44,454 nucleotides of DNA from an uncultured Pirellula sp. (GTDB lineage: Bacteria > Planctomycetota > Planctomycetia > Pirellulales > Pirellulaceae). A program made the position numbers and the translations under genes. The notes beneath the pieces are model-generated. The model was not told the DNA's origin, made no database searches, and was given only the letters and a program-made list of their open reading frames with translations. The DNA lies in the NCBI GenBank assembly GCA_903930765.1, contig CAIYZV010000392.1, positions 1 through 44,454 of the forward strand, written 5' to 3'. Shown here piece after piece: positions 1 to 8,572 of the stretch; the first letter of the stretch is position 1; each line of letters opens with the position of its first letter.

Positions 1-1365
1 CAAAAACTCTTCGTACACGCTCATGTCGTAAAGCACCGCCGGGGGTACTGGGATTTGGTATTGATCCCGATTCCAGTTGCCAAAGGCATCCATGATCTCC
101 ACCGTCTGGATCACGGTGGCTCCCGCATCCCTTTCGAGGGTTACTGTTTCGGACCCACCGGCCGGAATGCGCAGTTTGCGTGGCTGCCCCGGATTGCGTC
201 TGTCCGCCAGTAGGATAAGCAACGTATCGGTATGCGTGTTCGCAATTCGAAGTGAAACAGGAGGCAACGACGGATTCGGTACGATTTGATCAGAACTGAC
301 GCGGTACTGTGGCACCGGAAGCGAGAACGTTGGCTGTTGAGGCCACCAGATCTGCCACGGGCTCCAAGTGATCGGTTGAAGCCATAGCCCATTGCGAGGA
401 TCGCAGGTCAGCCCATAACCGGGCATCCACACACTCTCAAAGCAATACCCACCGCCGTTGAAATTCTGAATCCTCCACAATTGATTCACCGAGCTACCGA
501 GCGACGAGAACCGAATCGAGGCTCGGCCGTTCATGCCGCCCACCATACCTCCAGCCGAGAGTGCTCGATCATCCACACCGATCGCATACCAGTTCCCTCC
601 GATGTATTGCTGCACACGAACCATGTCTTGGCCGACAGGAGTGATGTACCAAGCGGTATCGAGTTGATCCGCTTGTTGCACCAAGGAAACTTGCCCAGGT
701 CGACTCGCTTTCAAAAAGAGTCGCTGTCCAGAATCGCCCGCGGCGAGCTGCACGGCGACCATACCATCGGGATCGAGCCCACCAGCAGCTGGGCCACCGT
801 TGATTGGGCCACCATTGATTGGGCCTAAGCTCGATGCCGGTGACGGCGGGTTGTAGCCACCCCCATTCCACGCCCCAGAATTTGCGCCATTAAAATTTGT
901 GCCATTAAGATTTGCACCAGTGGGATTAGGACGCGTCACTGTCATTCGGCTCGGAGCGAACTCGATCTGGCCATTTCGCAGTGTCCCGATGCGCATATTC
1001 CCTGAGTTCGCAGTTGGCCACTGGATCACTCGCTGGGCGGCTCGCGAACCATACCCGATGTAGGAGCCGTCAGGCGTATCGTAACGTTGCAATCGTTGGT
1101 AGGTCGTGGTCTGTCCTGCTGCGTCGCGGATCGATAACTCCTGCGGAGTGAGGCTGGCCATGGAGCTCGATCCACCCGCACCGGGCAAACTCAGCACAAA
1201 GACGTCTTGGCCATACGCAGCTCCACCAACCATGACGTGTCCACTGAATGCATTCCATGCCAATTCCGCGCATGGCACGATTGCAATCCCTACCGCGATC
1301 GCGACAGCAAAGAGCGACGATACGGTAGTTCGCCAGATTTGCAACAACGGTTTTCGACGGTTCAT
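1..1365 (-). CDS. Exported protein of unknown function, 3' end outside the window
   Basis: The reading frame is open from the ATG at 1365 to the window edge (455 codons), so the C-terminus is missing. The N-terminus (MNRRKPLLQIWRTTVSSLFA, then a long hydrophobic stretch to about residue 35) looks like a signal peptide or membrane anchor. A low-complexity linker follows at about residues 135-175. It holds a five-residue repeat (ANLNG, TNFNG, ANSG; DNA at about 880-925) and a GPINGGPINGGP repeat. Beyond it is a Trp/Gly-rich region with NQLWRIQNF and WLQPITWSPWQIWWPQQ, faintly like carbohydrate-binding beta-trefoil proteins; that resemblance is weak. The start codon overlaps the holA stop as ATGA, so it is probably translated by coupling. 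I do not recognise the family. A cell-surface or periplasmic role is inferred only from the signal sequence. Confidence 0.8.
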   Translation of the reverse strand, partial: MNRRKPLLQIWRTTVSSLFAVAIAVGIAIVPCAELAWNAFSGHVMVGGAAYGQDVFVLSLPGAGGSSSMASLTPQELSIRDAAGQTTTYQRLQRYDTPDGSYIGYGSRAAQRVIQWPTANSGNMRIGTLRNGQIEFAPSRMTVTRPNPTGANLNGTNFNGANSGAWNGGGYNPPSPASSLGPINGGPINGGPAAGGLDPDGMVAVQLAAGDSGQRLFLKASRPGQVSLVQQADQLDTAWYITPVGQDMVRVQQYIGGNWYAIGVDDRALSAGGMVGGMNGRASIRFSSLGSSVNQLWRIQNFNGGGYCFESVWMPGYGLTCDPRNGLWLQPITWSPWQIWWPQQPTFSLPVPQYRVSSDQIVPNPSLPPVSLRIANTHTDTLLILLADRRNPGQPRKLRIPAGGSETVTLERDAGATVIQTVEIMDAFGNWNRDQYQIPVPPAVLYDMSVYEEFL

Positions 1366-2486
1366 GATACGCTCCTGGTAATCGTTCGCCCCGTATTGGC
1401 AACACCTGAATTGTTAGCAACTCCCGGACTCAAGTCCGATAATTTCAGCAGGAACGCTTCGAGGGCCAATCGAGCGCGATCCTCACCGCTATGACTTCCC
1501 TTGAGCTGCAGTTCCAACTCCACCAACCATGATAATAGCTCCTTGGCTCGACTCCTCCCAATTCTGCGCAAACGAGCTTCTGCTTTCCCAACTTCGTAGG
1601 GACGGAACCCCGCCTTTTCGAGGATTTGGGAAAAGACGACCCGTTGCCCCAATCGCTCCGTCTGCTCGACTTGTTGCGCCGCAAATCCATAACGCCTCAA
1701 GGACCACGAGATTTGAGCGGCGACGCCAAAGGCGGACTGACCCGCCATGAAGAGTTTATCGATCGCCTCCATGGCTTCTTCTATTTTGCCGTCAGCGACT
1801 GCATCTGCGAGGACCCATACCGTTTGAGTCCTCCAGCCACCCACGAGTTCATCGACGCGTGTGTCCGACACAGCCCCCGTGTCATCGGCAAAGAGAGCCA
1901 ATTTTGCGAGCTCGCAGTCGATAAGCCCGGCAACCGAACCGATCCGCTGTACCAAGATATCGGCTTGGGTCTTGCTCAACGCCACGCGATGATGCGACTT
2001 GCCCCAACGCAACACCCACGCTTGCAACTCCGCATCGGTGGATTCGGCGCAGGAAACCAGCCAACCATGCTTCTTGGCGAGCTTGTACAGGATGGTGTTG
2101 GCCGGCAACGTTTGCACGTCGATAAAGAGTGTGCTCCCCGAGGCCCCTTTTTCGATCCACCGTTCGAGGACATCCCGGTTTCGGGTAACAAATTTATCAC
2201 CGTTCCGTACGCGGGCTCCTTTATGCCCACCTAAATCGAAAAGGCTTTGGGTCGCCAGTTCATCGTGAACATCCCGCCATTCCGCCTCGTCCCCGTCGAA
2301 ACTTCGCAACGTCGATTCGTCGAGCTGCCCAATGCCAATGGCTTTTTGGATGGCCTTGCGACGCAGGAACTCATCGGGTCCGAAACACGCCACAACAGTG
2401 GGGAGGTTTTCATGACCAGCACGCTCCAGAAACTCGAATGCGTGCGGCACTCCTTCGGCTTTTGATTTCGTCGTTTTTGTTGCCAT
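1362..2486 (-). CDS. holA: DNA polymerase III subunit delta (HolA)
   Basis: This 374-residue protein is the delta subunit of the clamp loader, the part that opens the beta clamp during loading onto primed DNA. The N-terminal segment (FEFLERAGHENLPTVVACFG, then PDEFLRRKAIQKAI) matches the start of the HolA AAA+-like domain. Other typical segments are FDGDEAEWRDVHDEL, VLERWIEKGASGSTLFIDV and, in the C-terminal collar, LRRYGFAAQQVEQ and RRIGRSRAKELLSWLVELELQLKG. Length is close to the family norm (about 340). No clear Shine-Dalgarno sequence precedes the ATG at 2486, but it begins a conventional HolA N-terminus after a short Lys/Thr tail. Its stop overlaps the start of the downstream exported-protein gene by ATGA, an unusual pairing of a replication gene with a secreted protein. 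Confidence 0.93.
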   Translation of the reverse strand: MATKTTKSKAEGVPHAFEFLERAGHENLPTVVACFGPDEFLRRKAIQKAIGIGQLDESTLRSFDGDEAEWRDVHDELATQSLFDLGGHKGARVRNGDKFVTRNRDVLERWIEKGASGSTLFIDVQTLPANTILYKLAKKHGWLVSCAESTDAELQAWVLRWGKSHHRVALSKTQADILVQRIGSVAGLIDCELAKLALFADDTGAVSDTRVDELVGGWRTQTVWVLADAVADGKIEEAMEAIDKLFMAGQSAFGVAAQISWSLRRYGFAAQQVEQTERLGQRVVFSQILEKAGFRPYEVGKAEARLRRIGRSRAKELLSWLVELELQLKGSHSGEDRARLALEAFLLKLSDLSPGVANNSGVANTGRTITRSVS

Positions 2487-2639
2487 GGGGTAGGTAAGGA
2501 CTGCGATTGCCTGCTCGTCCGCTCACTGATTCGGCCAAATCGATACGAGTTAAAAAGCCACACAGGGATATCCGCTTCCGACAGCTTATCTTATCCCGAT
2601 TCGATGCGGGGAATTTTTTCCGAGGCCCCTTGCCAGGCT

Positions 2640-2930
2640 TCTATACTCTCGCGAACAAGCTCGATGAGAAAAATCGTCCATACTTTCCTGGATTGTAGAC
2701 TCTCTTCGAATCCTGTTCATTAGGTGGCGTCTTGTGTCTGTTTCGGGCCTTTGAGGCTCCTCAGACTGCAGGATGACCCTCATCACAACGGAAAACCAAC
2801 TCGGAACCTCTTCGCAAAAAACGGGGGCAACGTTCCGGACCGAAGATTTTAAGTAGTGTTCCTCAAGCAGCCAGAAGCTTGAGTAGCGTGTGGGGGGGCT
2901 CGAAGACACCTGTTCTTCGGGCCCTTTTTT
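2640..2930 (+). ncRNA. Candidate structured small RNA ending at a strong terminator
   Basis: The region upstream of the terminator at 2896-2930 has no convincing ORF in either direction, yet the terminator points rightward and must serve some transcript. A perfect hairpin CTCAAGC/GCTTGAG lies at about 2863-2885, just before the terminator, and CGGAAC/GTTCCG can pair at about 2795-2838. TATACT near 2642 could be a -10 box, but no matching -35 is visible, so the 5' end is a guess. It is not recognisable as RNase P, SRP RNA or tmRNA, and I could not fold it convincingly as 6S RNA. It could also be a long leader or a decayed gene remnant. Confidence 0.35.
2896..2930 (+). terminator. Intrinsic terminator
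   Basis: An 11-bp stem (GGGCTCGAAGA with TCTTCGGGCCC, one G-U pair) closes a 7-base loop and is followed directly by six T. It acts rightward only; the other strand has no U tract. It lies upstream of the nitroreductase gene and ends whatever is transcribed from 2.5-2.9 kb. Confidence 0.85.
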
Positions 2931-3060
2931 CGTTTATCTATAGGGCAAAAGTCGTTGCAGGCTATCGTTTGAGGCCCTCCGAGTGAGTCCCACCGCGTCC
3001 TTCCTCCCAAAAGCCACAACAGAACTCCACTCCAAAAAGAAATCCCACACCGAGGAAAAC

Positions 3061-3741
3061 ATGCATCCAACAGCCCATCGCCCCAGCGACCAAATGACAC
3101 CTCATGGGAACGCAGAAACGTGGCTAGGGGCGTTGCGATGGCGATACGCCGTCAAACGTTTCGATGCTGCTCGAACGATTCCCACGGAAACTTGGAAAGC
3201 GATCGAAACGAGTTTGCTGCTGACTCCGAGCAGTTTTGGGTTGCAGCCATGGAAGTTCATCGTGGTGGAGTCGGAGAGTGTGAAGTCCCAGCTGCCGGCG
3301 ATCTCGTGGGGCCAGACACAACCTAAAGACTGTTCGCATTTCGTGGTGTTCGCCAGTTTGCGATCGGTCGATGCAACGTATGTCGATCGGTTCTTGCAAG
3401 ACGTAGCGACGACCCGATCGATCCGTCATGAAAGCCTTGCTGGATACCGCAAGGTCGTTCTCGGTTTCATCGAAGCGACCCAAGGCCATCACGACGTGTG
3501 GTCGGCCCATCAAGCCTACATTGCGTTGGGACAATTGATGGCGACCGCGGCCCACCTGGGAGTGGATACGTGTCCGATGGAAGGAATTGAGCCCGCCAAA
3601 TACGATGCAGTCCTGGGACTCAGCGACACGCCGTACGCAACACGTGTCGCGTGCGCTCTTGGCTACCGCCATCCCGACGATGGCTACGCGAACAACCACA
3701 AAGTCCGCTTCAACTCCGACGAATTGATCGTGCGTGTTTGA
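3061..3741 (+). CDS. NAD(P)H-dependent nitroreductase family oxidoreductase
   Basis: This 226-residue flavoprotein belongs to the FMN-dependent nitroreductase family (NfsB/YdjA-like). Typical segments are LRWRYAVKRFDA near residue 20 (the first FMN-phosphate contact region), SSFGLQPWKFIVV near residue 55, and the glycine/alanine-rich helix with QAYIALGQLMATAAHLGVDT followed by CPMEGIEP. It ends with a YRHPDD motif, as in NAD(P)H:nitroreductases. The reaction is probably two-electron reduction of nitroaromatics or quinones in the cytoplasm; the natural substrate is unknown. I chose ATG 3061 because GAGGAAAAC stands just before it. The frame is open upstream to 2983, but that extension is basic, unconserved-looking and lacks a ribosome site. 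It stands alone, convergent with the nSTAND gene. Confidence 0.88.
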   Translation: MHPTAHRPSDQMTPHGNAETWLGALRWRYAVKRFDAARTIPTETWKAIETSLLLTPSSFGLQPWKFIVVESESVKSQLPAISWGQTQPKDCSHFVVFASLRSVDATYVDRFLQDVATTRSIRHESLAGYRKVVLGFIEATQGHHDVWSAHQAYIALGQLMATAAHLGVDTCPMEGIEPAKYDAVLGLSDTPYATRVACALGYRHPDDGYANNHKVRFNSDELIVRV

Positions 3742-3817
3742 TTTCGTTCCGAAAACACATCGCCCGTAAACTGTTCGTCACCTTTCCAAGTCGATAGCGC
3801 GAAAAGATAGCCGCAAA

Positions 3818-6800
3818 TCACTGATTTGTGGGTGGAGGCTTCATGCGTCTGGCTGTTGTATATGCGCCGAAAAGGCGTTCTGTCGTATTGATATTTTTAC
3901 AAAAAGGGAGTGTCTTTCTTAGTTTTGCAGCCTCTTCATCACTCAATCCGCAAAAGGAGACATGCAGGCTTTCGAGGAAATTCAAATTTGCCAACTCGCA
4001 CAGTGCTTCATACGATACATGAATGCTTTCGAGTCCAATAGCCTGTAGGCTCCGCAATTTGAGTAGCTTTCCGACCCCCACATCCGTGATATTGCATACA
4101 TCGAGATTCAATGCATACAACGACTTCATACCAACCAGACTATCGAGGCATTTATCGGTAACATCGGTCTCGCTTAGGCGAAGAATGTAAAGATCCATTC
4201 CCTGTAGGTATTCAACTCCTTTGTCAGAGATAGCATTGTTAGTTAGACACAAATCCTTTAACGATTTCATTTTCGCAAGGGGTTTCACACTCTCATCAGA
4301 GATAAGCGTCGTATTGAGATCGAGTAGAAAAACTGAGTCTAAACGCGAAACTGCTTCTGCCATTTCGGATGTGAAGCGGGTTCCTCCGAGAAATAGCGTT
4401 GTCAGTTCGGGTAACTCCGCAAGATGTACGAGCCCCTTTTCATCGATTTGAAGATTTCCGCCCAACCCAACCCTTTTCAGGGATCTACACCCAGCAAGGT
4501 ACTGTAGTTGTTCATTGGTTAGACCAGGAATTGCTTCGATCATGAGGGATTGCAATCCGCGGAGTGAACGGAACTGTCTCATTATTTGATCTTCAACAGC
4601 CGGAGATCCGCTGAGTTTGACCTCAATGATTTCATAGATTTGATCCGGAAGATCTTGGCCAGGATTGATCGTTTTCTCTTGATTGGATTCATCGATAACC
4701 ACGACCACGCCTCCAGCCTCTAAGATGGATTCCGCAAAAGAACGGTAGTCCGTATTTGGTTTGTTGATCTCTTCCCAACGAGCGTCCTTACGGATCGGTT
4801 CGTAATCATCTCCAAGCCTTAGGTTAAGCAAACTAAGCGCCCCATTAGCTAATGCTTCCTCCACCGCCCGAATTGCTTTGTCTTGATACTGCTCAAAAAG
4901 CTTACTTGATTCAGCCGTCGTATTCTCAGAGCCAACACTTCCGCCATCGACTTCCAAACGGGACGCAATTTGCGCGATTGCTAGGTAACCCTTGACTAGA
5001 GAGCGATAATCTCCCTGCCGAAGTTGCGATGCTTGTTCAAGCGGTTGCAAGAGATTGATCGCGGACGCCAAATCCATGGATTCCAGATAAGACTTCCAAC
5101 GCGCGTCAAATGCTAATTCTCGACGTCTAGAATCGAAATCCATCAATTCCGAGGCGGGCTTTTCGACACTGCCCATCGCTTCTAAATCGAGCGTCTTCAT
5201 CCGGTTGAAATTTTGCATTTGCGCAAATCGCGGAGCGATCGATGGTCCGAGTTCAATTCGCTCGATTTGTTCGAGAATTGCGCCTGCTCGATAAAGACAA
5301 TCCAGGCTTTCAGGGATCTTTCCTTGCTTTTGATAAACCTCAGATAGGTTCCAATACAATGAAATCAAATTACGAGCGATAGAAAACTCCTCCGGGTACT
5401 TTTGGAAAAGAGGCTCGAGGATGTCTTTTTGTTTATCGTAAAAGGGGATAGCTTTACTTATTTCCCCGAACTGTTCCTCGATATCTCCAAAGTGACTATA
5501 GGTGATTGCTAATTCTAACTGCGCTTGTAAATCGTCTTTGTTTTCTGCAAGCTCTTTCTTCATTTCGAGCATTTTTTCAAATGCGATTCGTGCGGACTCG
5601 ATATCCTCGCTTGTAGGGGATGGTGGTTTCTTTAGATATGCAAGGCCAATCCGCTCGTGAGCCGTTGAAAGGTCCCGTTTGGTCCTGCGCGAATTGGGAT
5701 CTCTTTGGGCATTGGTCAAAAGTAGATCGAATGCCTTTTTATAATGCTGCAAACGCGTGTCCCACGACTCAGGCTTTTCCCACAAATCATCCCCGCGATC
5801 GATCCAGATCCATGCCTCCTGGCTGCGTGCTTTTACTTCCTCAGGATTAACCCATTTTTTCGAACCACGATCGAGTATCTCCTCGGCACGTTTTCGATAC
5901 CCCTCAGACTTAGTAGGATTGACACCGGCGTACAACCCTGCCAATTCGCCTAAATTATTAGCTTGGATACTTCTCAATTGGCTGCTAAATTGCCCTGATT
6001 GAATCGATGAAATCGTCGCATCCGATTTCTCGAAATAGTCCGCCAATTGCGTGGCCGACAAAAAGCGAGAGCCAGACACTCCCACTCCGTGAAATGCCTC
6101 GGCTAGCAACGCAAGCGATTCCTCGAATATTTCGTGATCGAGAGAAGCATTGATCTGGACGACTGCTTCGCCAAGACTAATCGCTTGCTCATACAACCCC
6201 ATCGCCTGCTTGTACTGGCGTCGACCGCTCGCTATCTGAGCCAACCGCATCAACGAATTCATCCGCGAGTTCTGCGCAAATACGTTTTCAGTCGCATTCC
6301 GTCCGGGGTCAATAATCAATTTTTCAACATAGGAAACCACATCGCGGTGCACTCGCTCCGCATCTTCAAATTGCCCCAACTCCCGATAAACTTCCGCCAA
6401 TAATCCTTCGGTACGAAGCAGCTCCCTCCAGAGAGTATTAGCCCCACTAGAAGCCTTGCTCCTGGTGTATGCGATCACCTTTTCAGCCTTGCGAACAATC
6501 TCTCGCGTCCGCGAATTTAGATCGTCGGTGTTCTCCTGATTCGATTGGTTATCGGCTCTCTTATCTTCATCGGTGTCCTCAACACCTGAGTCATTTACCT
6601 GCTTCTCGCGAACCGGTCCCTTCCCACTCGAGTCGAGGCGCACTAGAGACCTTGCAAAACCTAACTCCGCTGCCACAACCGACAGATTACCAAGATCTGA
6701 CGTTTCGTCAGACACGCGAAGTTCAGATACTTTGCCCCCTAGGTACTTGAGCAGTCGCTGTCGCAGGATTTCTGGATCGGTTCCGGAATCGATTTTATCG

Positions 6801-8572
6801 ATGAGTTCATCAATAAAATGATCTGTTGTATCGATCGCAAGTTTCGATTGTCTCTCAGCAATCTCCTTGTTTCTATTCGCGATGGTATTCGAGGCTTCAA
6901 GCTCGCTAGTTTTCAACTCCAAAAGACTCGACGTACGTTTTTGATCCCGGTATAGCTCCTCTGCTCTGCGATAAGATCGGAACGAGACGACCCCTAAGAC
7001 CAACGCCGCGATCGTCAATCCTGCGAGGACAATGTTTACTATGCGAGTCCGCTTTGCCTCTGCGATCAATTCATCCGCTCGCCGCTTTTCAAGCTCGGCG
7101 AGTGCACGAGCTTGCTGCAACTCACGCTCTCTCGCTGCTTCTTTCGCTTGGCTCTCTCTCTGCTGTTCCGATTGACTACGGTCAAGAAAATCCAGCGCCA
7201 ACGCATAGGCTTCGTGATAACGCGCACCCCACGCTTCATTGGTCGGATGCTGATCGCGCCACGCAAGCGCGATTTGCAAGTCGGGATCGCGATAAAGCCC
7301 GGACTTGTTTTCGGAATGGAGGACCGCCGTTTCCGCAAGTCGCTTGTAAATCCTCGCTGATTGGTATTCTTGTTGCACCCACTCCTTCAATCGGTCCCAC
7401 ACCCGCATCAGGCTCTCATGAGCAATGTCGATCACGGTGTCCGGGTAGATTGTCATCCCTTGAGTGGGTGTGAGAAACGCGCATCCTTTGTCTCGGAACG
7501 CCTCGATCACGCGAAGCAAACTCTCTTCGCTGCACCCTACGATTTTTTGTAACTGATCAAATCGAGTAGGACGACGAATCTCGCGTCGGTCACTACCGAG
7601 TTCCGTCAACGCCTTAAACATTTTTTCAGCGATTGCTTGGTTGCCTTCCGACAAGGTTGCCATGATCTCACCAGCATGCTTTGAGATCGCAAATTCAATC
7701 TCTCCCGCCGACTCGAAATGGCGCAAGTCGATCGGTTCATCGACGGAATGGCCTCGCTCCCAAAAGCTCCACGTCCGCATCAGCGCATGCTGAAGGATTG
7801 GAAGCTGATCTTGGTTATCGGAGACCTTATTCAACAATTTCTGAACCAATCGATTCGCTATCCGACCACCCGCAACCTGGATCGGTCGCGCGATAGCCGA
7901 CTGTAATTCCTCGCGATTCAATCGAGGGATGAGGTACTCACCTCGATTCACCGCTTCTGCGAGGCCAGGGAACAAGGCACAATCGCCGAGATAATCCGAC
8001 CGCATAGTCAACATTACGTAAATGTTGACATCGCTCTGTGCAGTCGCCTCAAGCAAACTTGCAACGAAGTGGGCCGAGGCGAGCAAGCTCTCTTCGTCGC
8101 GACTGCGGAATCGAAAGACTTCTTCGAATTGGTCCACGATCAGTAGGAAATTTGTCCCTTTTTCGATCCCCGCTTGCTTCACCGCATCGACGAGCCCCAC
8201 ACGACTACGATTGATGCACGTCAATACGCGTGGGAGCAGGTCGGCATCGGGCTCATACAAATCCGACTGCTCCAACGATCTCGCAAGATTTTCTAAGGGC
8301 GCACCCCCGGGTCGGGTGACGACAACTTCCCAATTGGAACCCGCTCCTACCATCGCTCCTCGATGGAGCGCAGGGACCAGACCCGCTCGGATCAAGGACG
8401 ATTTTCCACTTCCCGACGTTCCAACCACCGCTAGGAATCGGCTCTCTCGAAGCAGCTTGAGCAGTTCCGCGGTCTGCCCTTCACGGCCGAAGAAAAGATA
8501 GTCCTCATCCTCTTGGAATGGCCTCAGACCTGGAAATGGGTTTCCGGTGATATCGGTTGCAAGCCTACTCAT
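3818..8572 (-). CDS. nSTAND-type ATPase with TM segment, TPR and leucine-rich repeats
   Basis: A 1584-residue giant. Residues 10-35 (NPFPGLRPFQEDEDYLFFGR) are the hallmark entry of the nSTAND1 NTPase family. Walker A is GTSGSGKSS at 51-59, Walker B LLIVDQFEE at 143-151, a sensor-like TMRSDYLGD near 189-197, and the family motif IAHESLMRVWDRLKEW at 383-398. A charged coiled coil (about 465-510) leads to one membrane segment at 511-531. TPR-like helical repeats fill about 700-1200, and ribonuclease-inhibitor-type leucine-rich repeats occupy about 1300-1560. STAND ATPases act as ligand-gated oligomerising switches. The N-terminal ATPase would be cytoplasmic; the side of the membrane of the repeats depends on topology. 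GGGAGG precedes the ATG, which overlaps the kinase-TIR stop by ATGA, so the two proteins are made together. Ligand and effector are unknown. Confidence 0.9.
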   Translation of the reverse strand: MSRLATDITGNPFPGLRPFQEDEDYLFFGREGQTAELLKLLRESRFLAVVGTSGSGKSSLIRAGLVPALHRGAMVGAGSNWEVVVTRPGGAPLENLARSLEQSDLYEPDADLLPRVLTCINRSRVGLVDAVKQAGIEKGTNFLLIVDQFEEVFRFRSRDEESLLASAHFVASLLEATAQSDVNIYVMLTMRSDYLGDCALFPGLAEAVNRGEYLIPRLNREELQSAIARPIQVAGGRIANRLVQKLLNKVSDNQDQLPILQHALMRTWSFWERGHSVDEPIDLRHFESAGEIEFAISKHAGEIMATLSEGNQAIAEKMFKALTELGSDRREIRRPTRFDQLQKIVGCSEESLLRVIEAFRDKGCAFLTPTQGMTIYPDTVIDIAHESLMRVWDRLKEWVQQEYQSARIYKRLAETAVLHSENKSGLYRDPDLQIALAWRDQHPTNEAWGARYHEAYALALDFLDRSQSEQQRESQAKEAARERELQQARALAELEKRRADELIAEAKRTRIVNIVLAGLTIAALVLGVVSFRSYRRAEELYRDQKRTSSLLELKTSELEASNTIANRNKEIAERQSKLAIDTTDHFIDELIDKIDSGTDPEILRQRLLKYLGGKVSELRVSDETSDLGNLSVVAAELGFARSLVRLDSSGKGPVREKQVNDSGVEDTDEDKRADNQSNQENTDDLNSRTREIVRKAEKVIAYTRSKASSGANTLWRELLRTEGLLAEVYRELGQFEDAERVHRDVVSYVEKLIIDPGRNATENVFAQNSRMNSLMRLAQIASGRRQYKQAMGLYEQAISLGEAVVQINASLDHEIFEESLALLAEAFHGVGVSGSRFLSATQLADYFEKSDATISSIQSGQFSSQLRSIQANNLGELAGLYAGVNPTKSEGYRKRAEEILDRGSKKWVNPEEVKARSQEAWIWIDRGDDLWEKPESWDTRLQHYKKAFDLLLTNAQRDPNSRRTKRDLSTAHERIGLAYLKKPPSPTSEDIESARIAFEKMLEMKKELAENKDDLQAQLELAITYSHFGDIEEQFGEISKAIPFYDKQKDILEPLFQKYPEEFSIARNLISLYWNLSEVYQKQGKIPESLDCLYRAGAILEQIERIELGPSIAPRFAQMQNFNRMKTLDLEAMGSVEKPASELMDFDSRRRELAFDARWKSYLESMDLASAINLLQPLEQASQLRQGDYRSLVKGYLAIAQIASRLEVDGGSVGSENTTAESSKLFEQYQDKAIRAVEEALANGALSLLNLRLGDDYEPIRKDARWEEINKPNTDYRSFAESILEAGGVVVVIDESNQEKTINPGQDLPDQIYEIIEVKLSGSPAVEDQIMRQFRSLRGLQSLMIEAIPGLTNEQLQYLAGCRSLKRVGLGGNLQIDEKGLVHLAELPELTTLFLGGTRFTSEMAEAVSRLDSVFLLDLNTTLISDESVKPLAKMKSLKDLCLTNNAISDKGVEYLQGMDLYILRLSETDVTDKCLDSLVGMKSLYALNLDVCNITDVGVGKLLKLRSLQAIGLESIHVSYEALCELANLNFLESLHVSFCGLSDEEAAKLRKTLPFCKNINTTERLFGAYTTARRMKPPPTNQ

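Noticed and set aside
1626-2234. 202-residue plus-strand ORF
   Set aside because: It is antisense to holA, with no recognisable motif; holA in the opposite strand is clear.
2640-2930. Possible 6S, SRP or RNase P RNA
   Set aside because: None of the hallmark conserved sequences was found (for example no GAGGAAAGTCC of RNase P and no SRP loop), and no 6S-like closing stem could be drawn; kept only as an unclassified candidate.
3814-3828. CAAATCA/TGATTTG palindrome as a terminator
   Set aside because: It has almost no loop, is AT-rich, has no U tract and overlaps the nSTAND stop codon.
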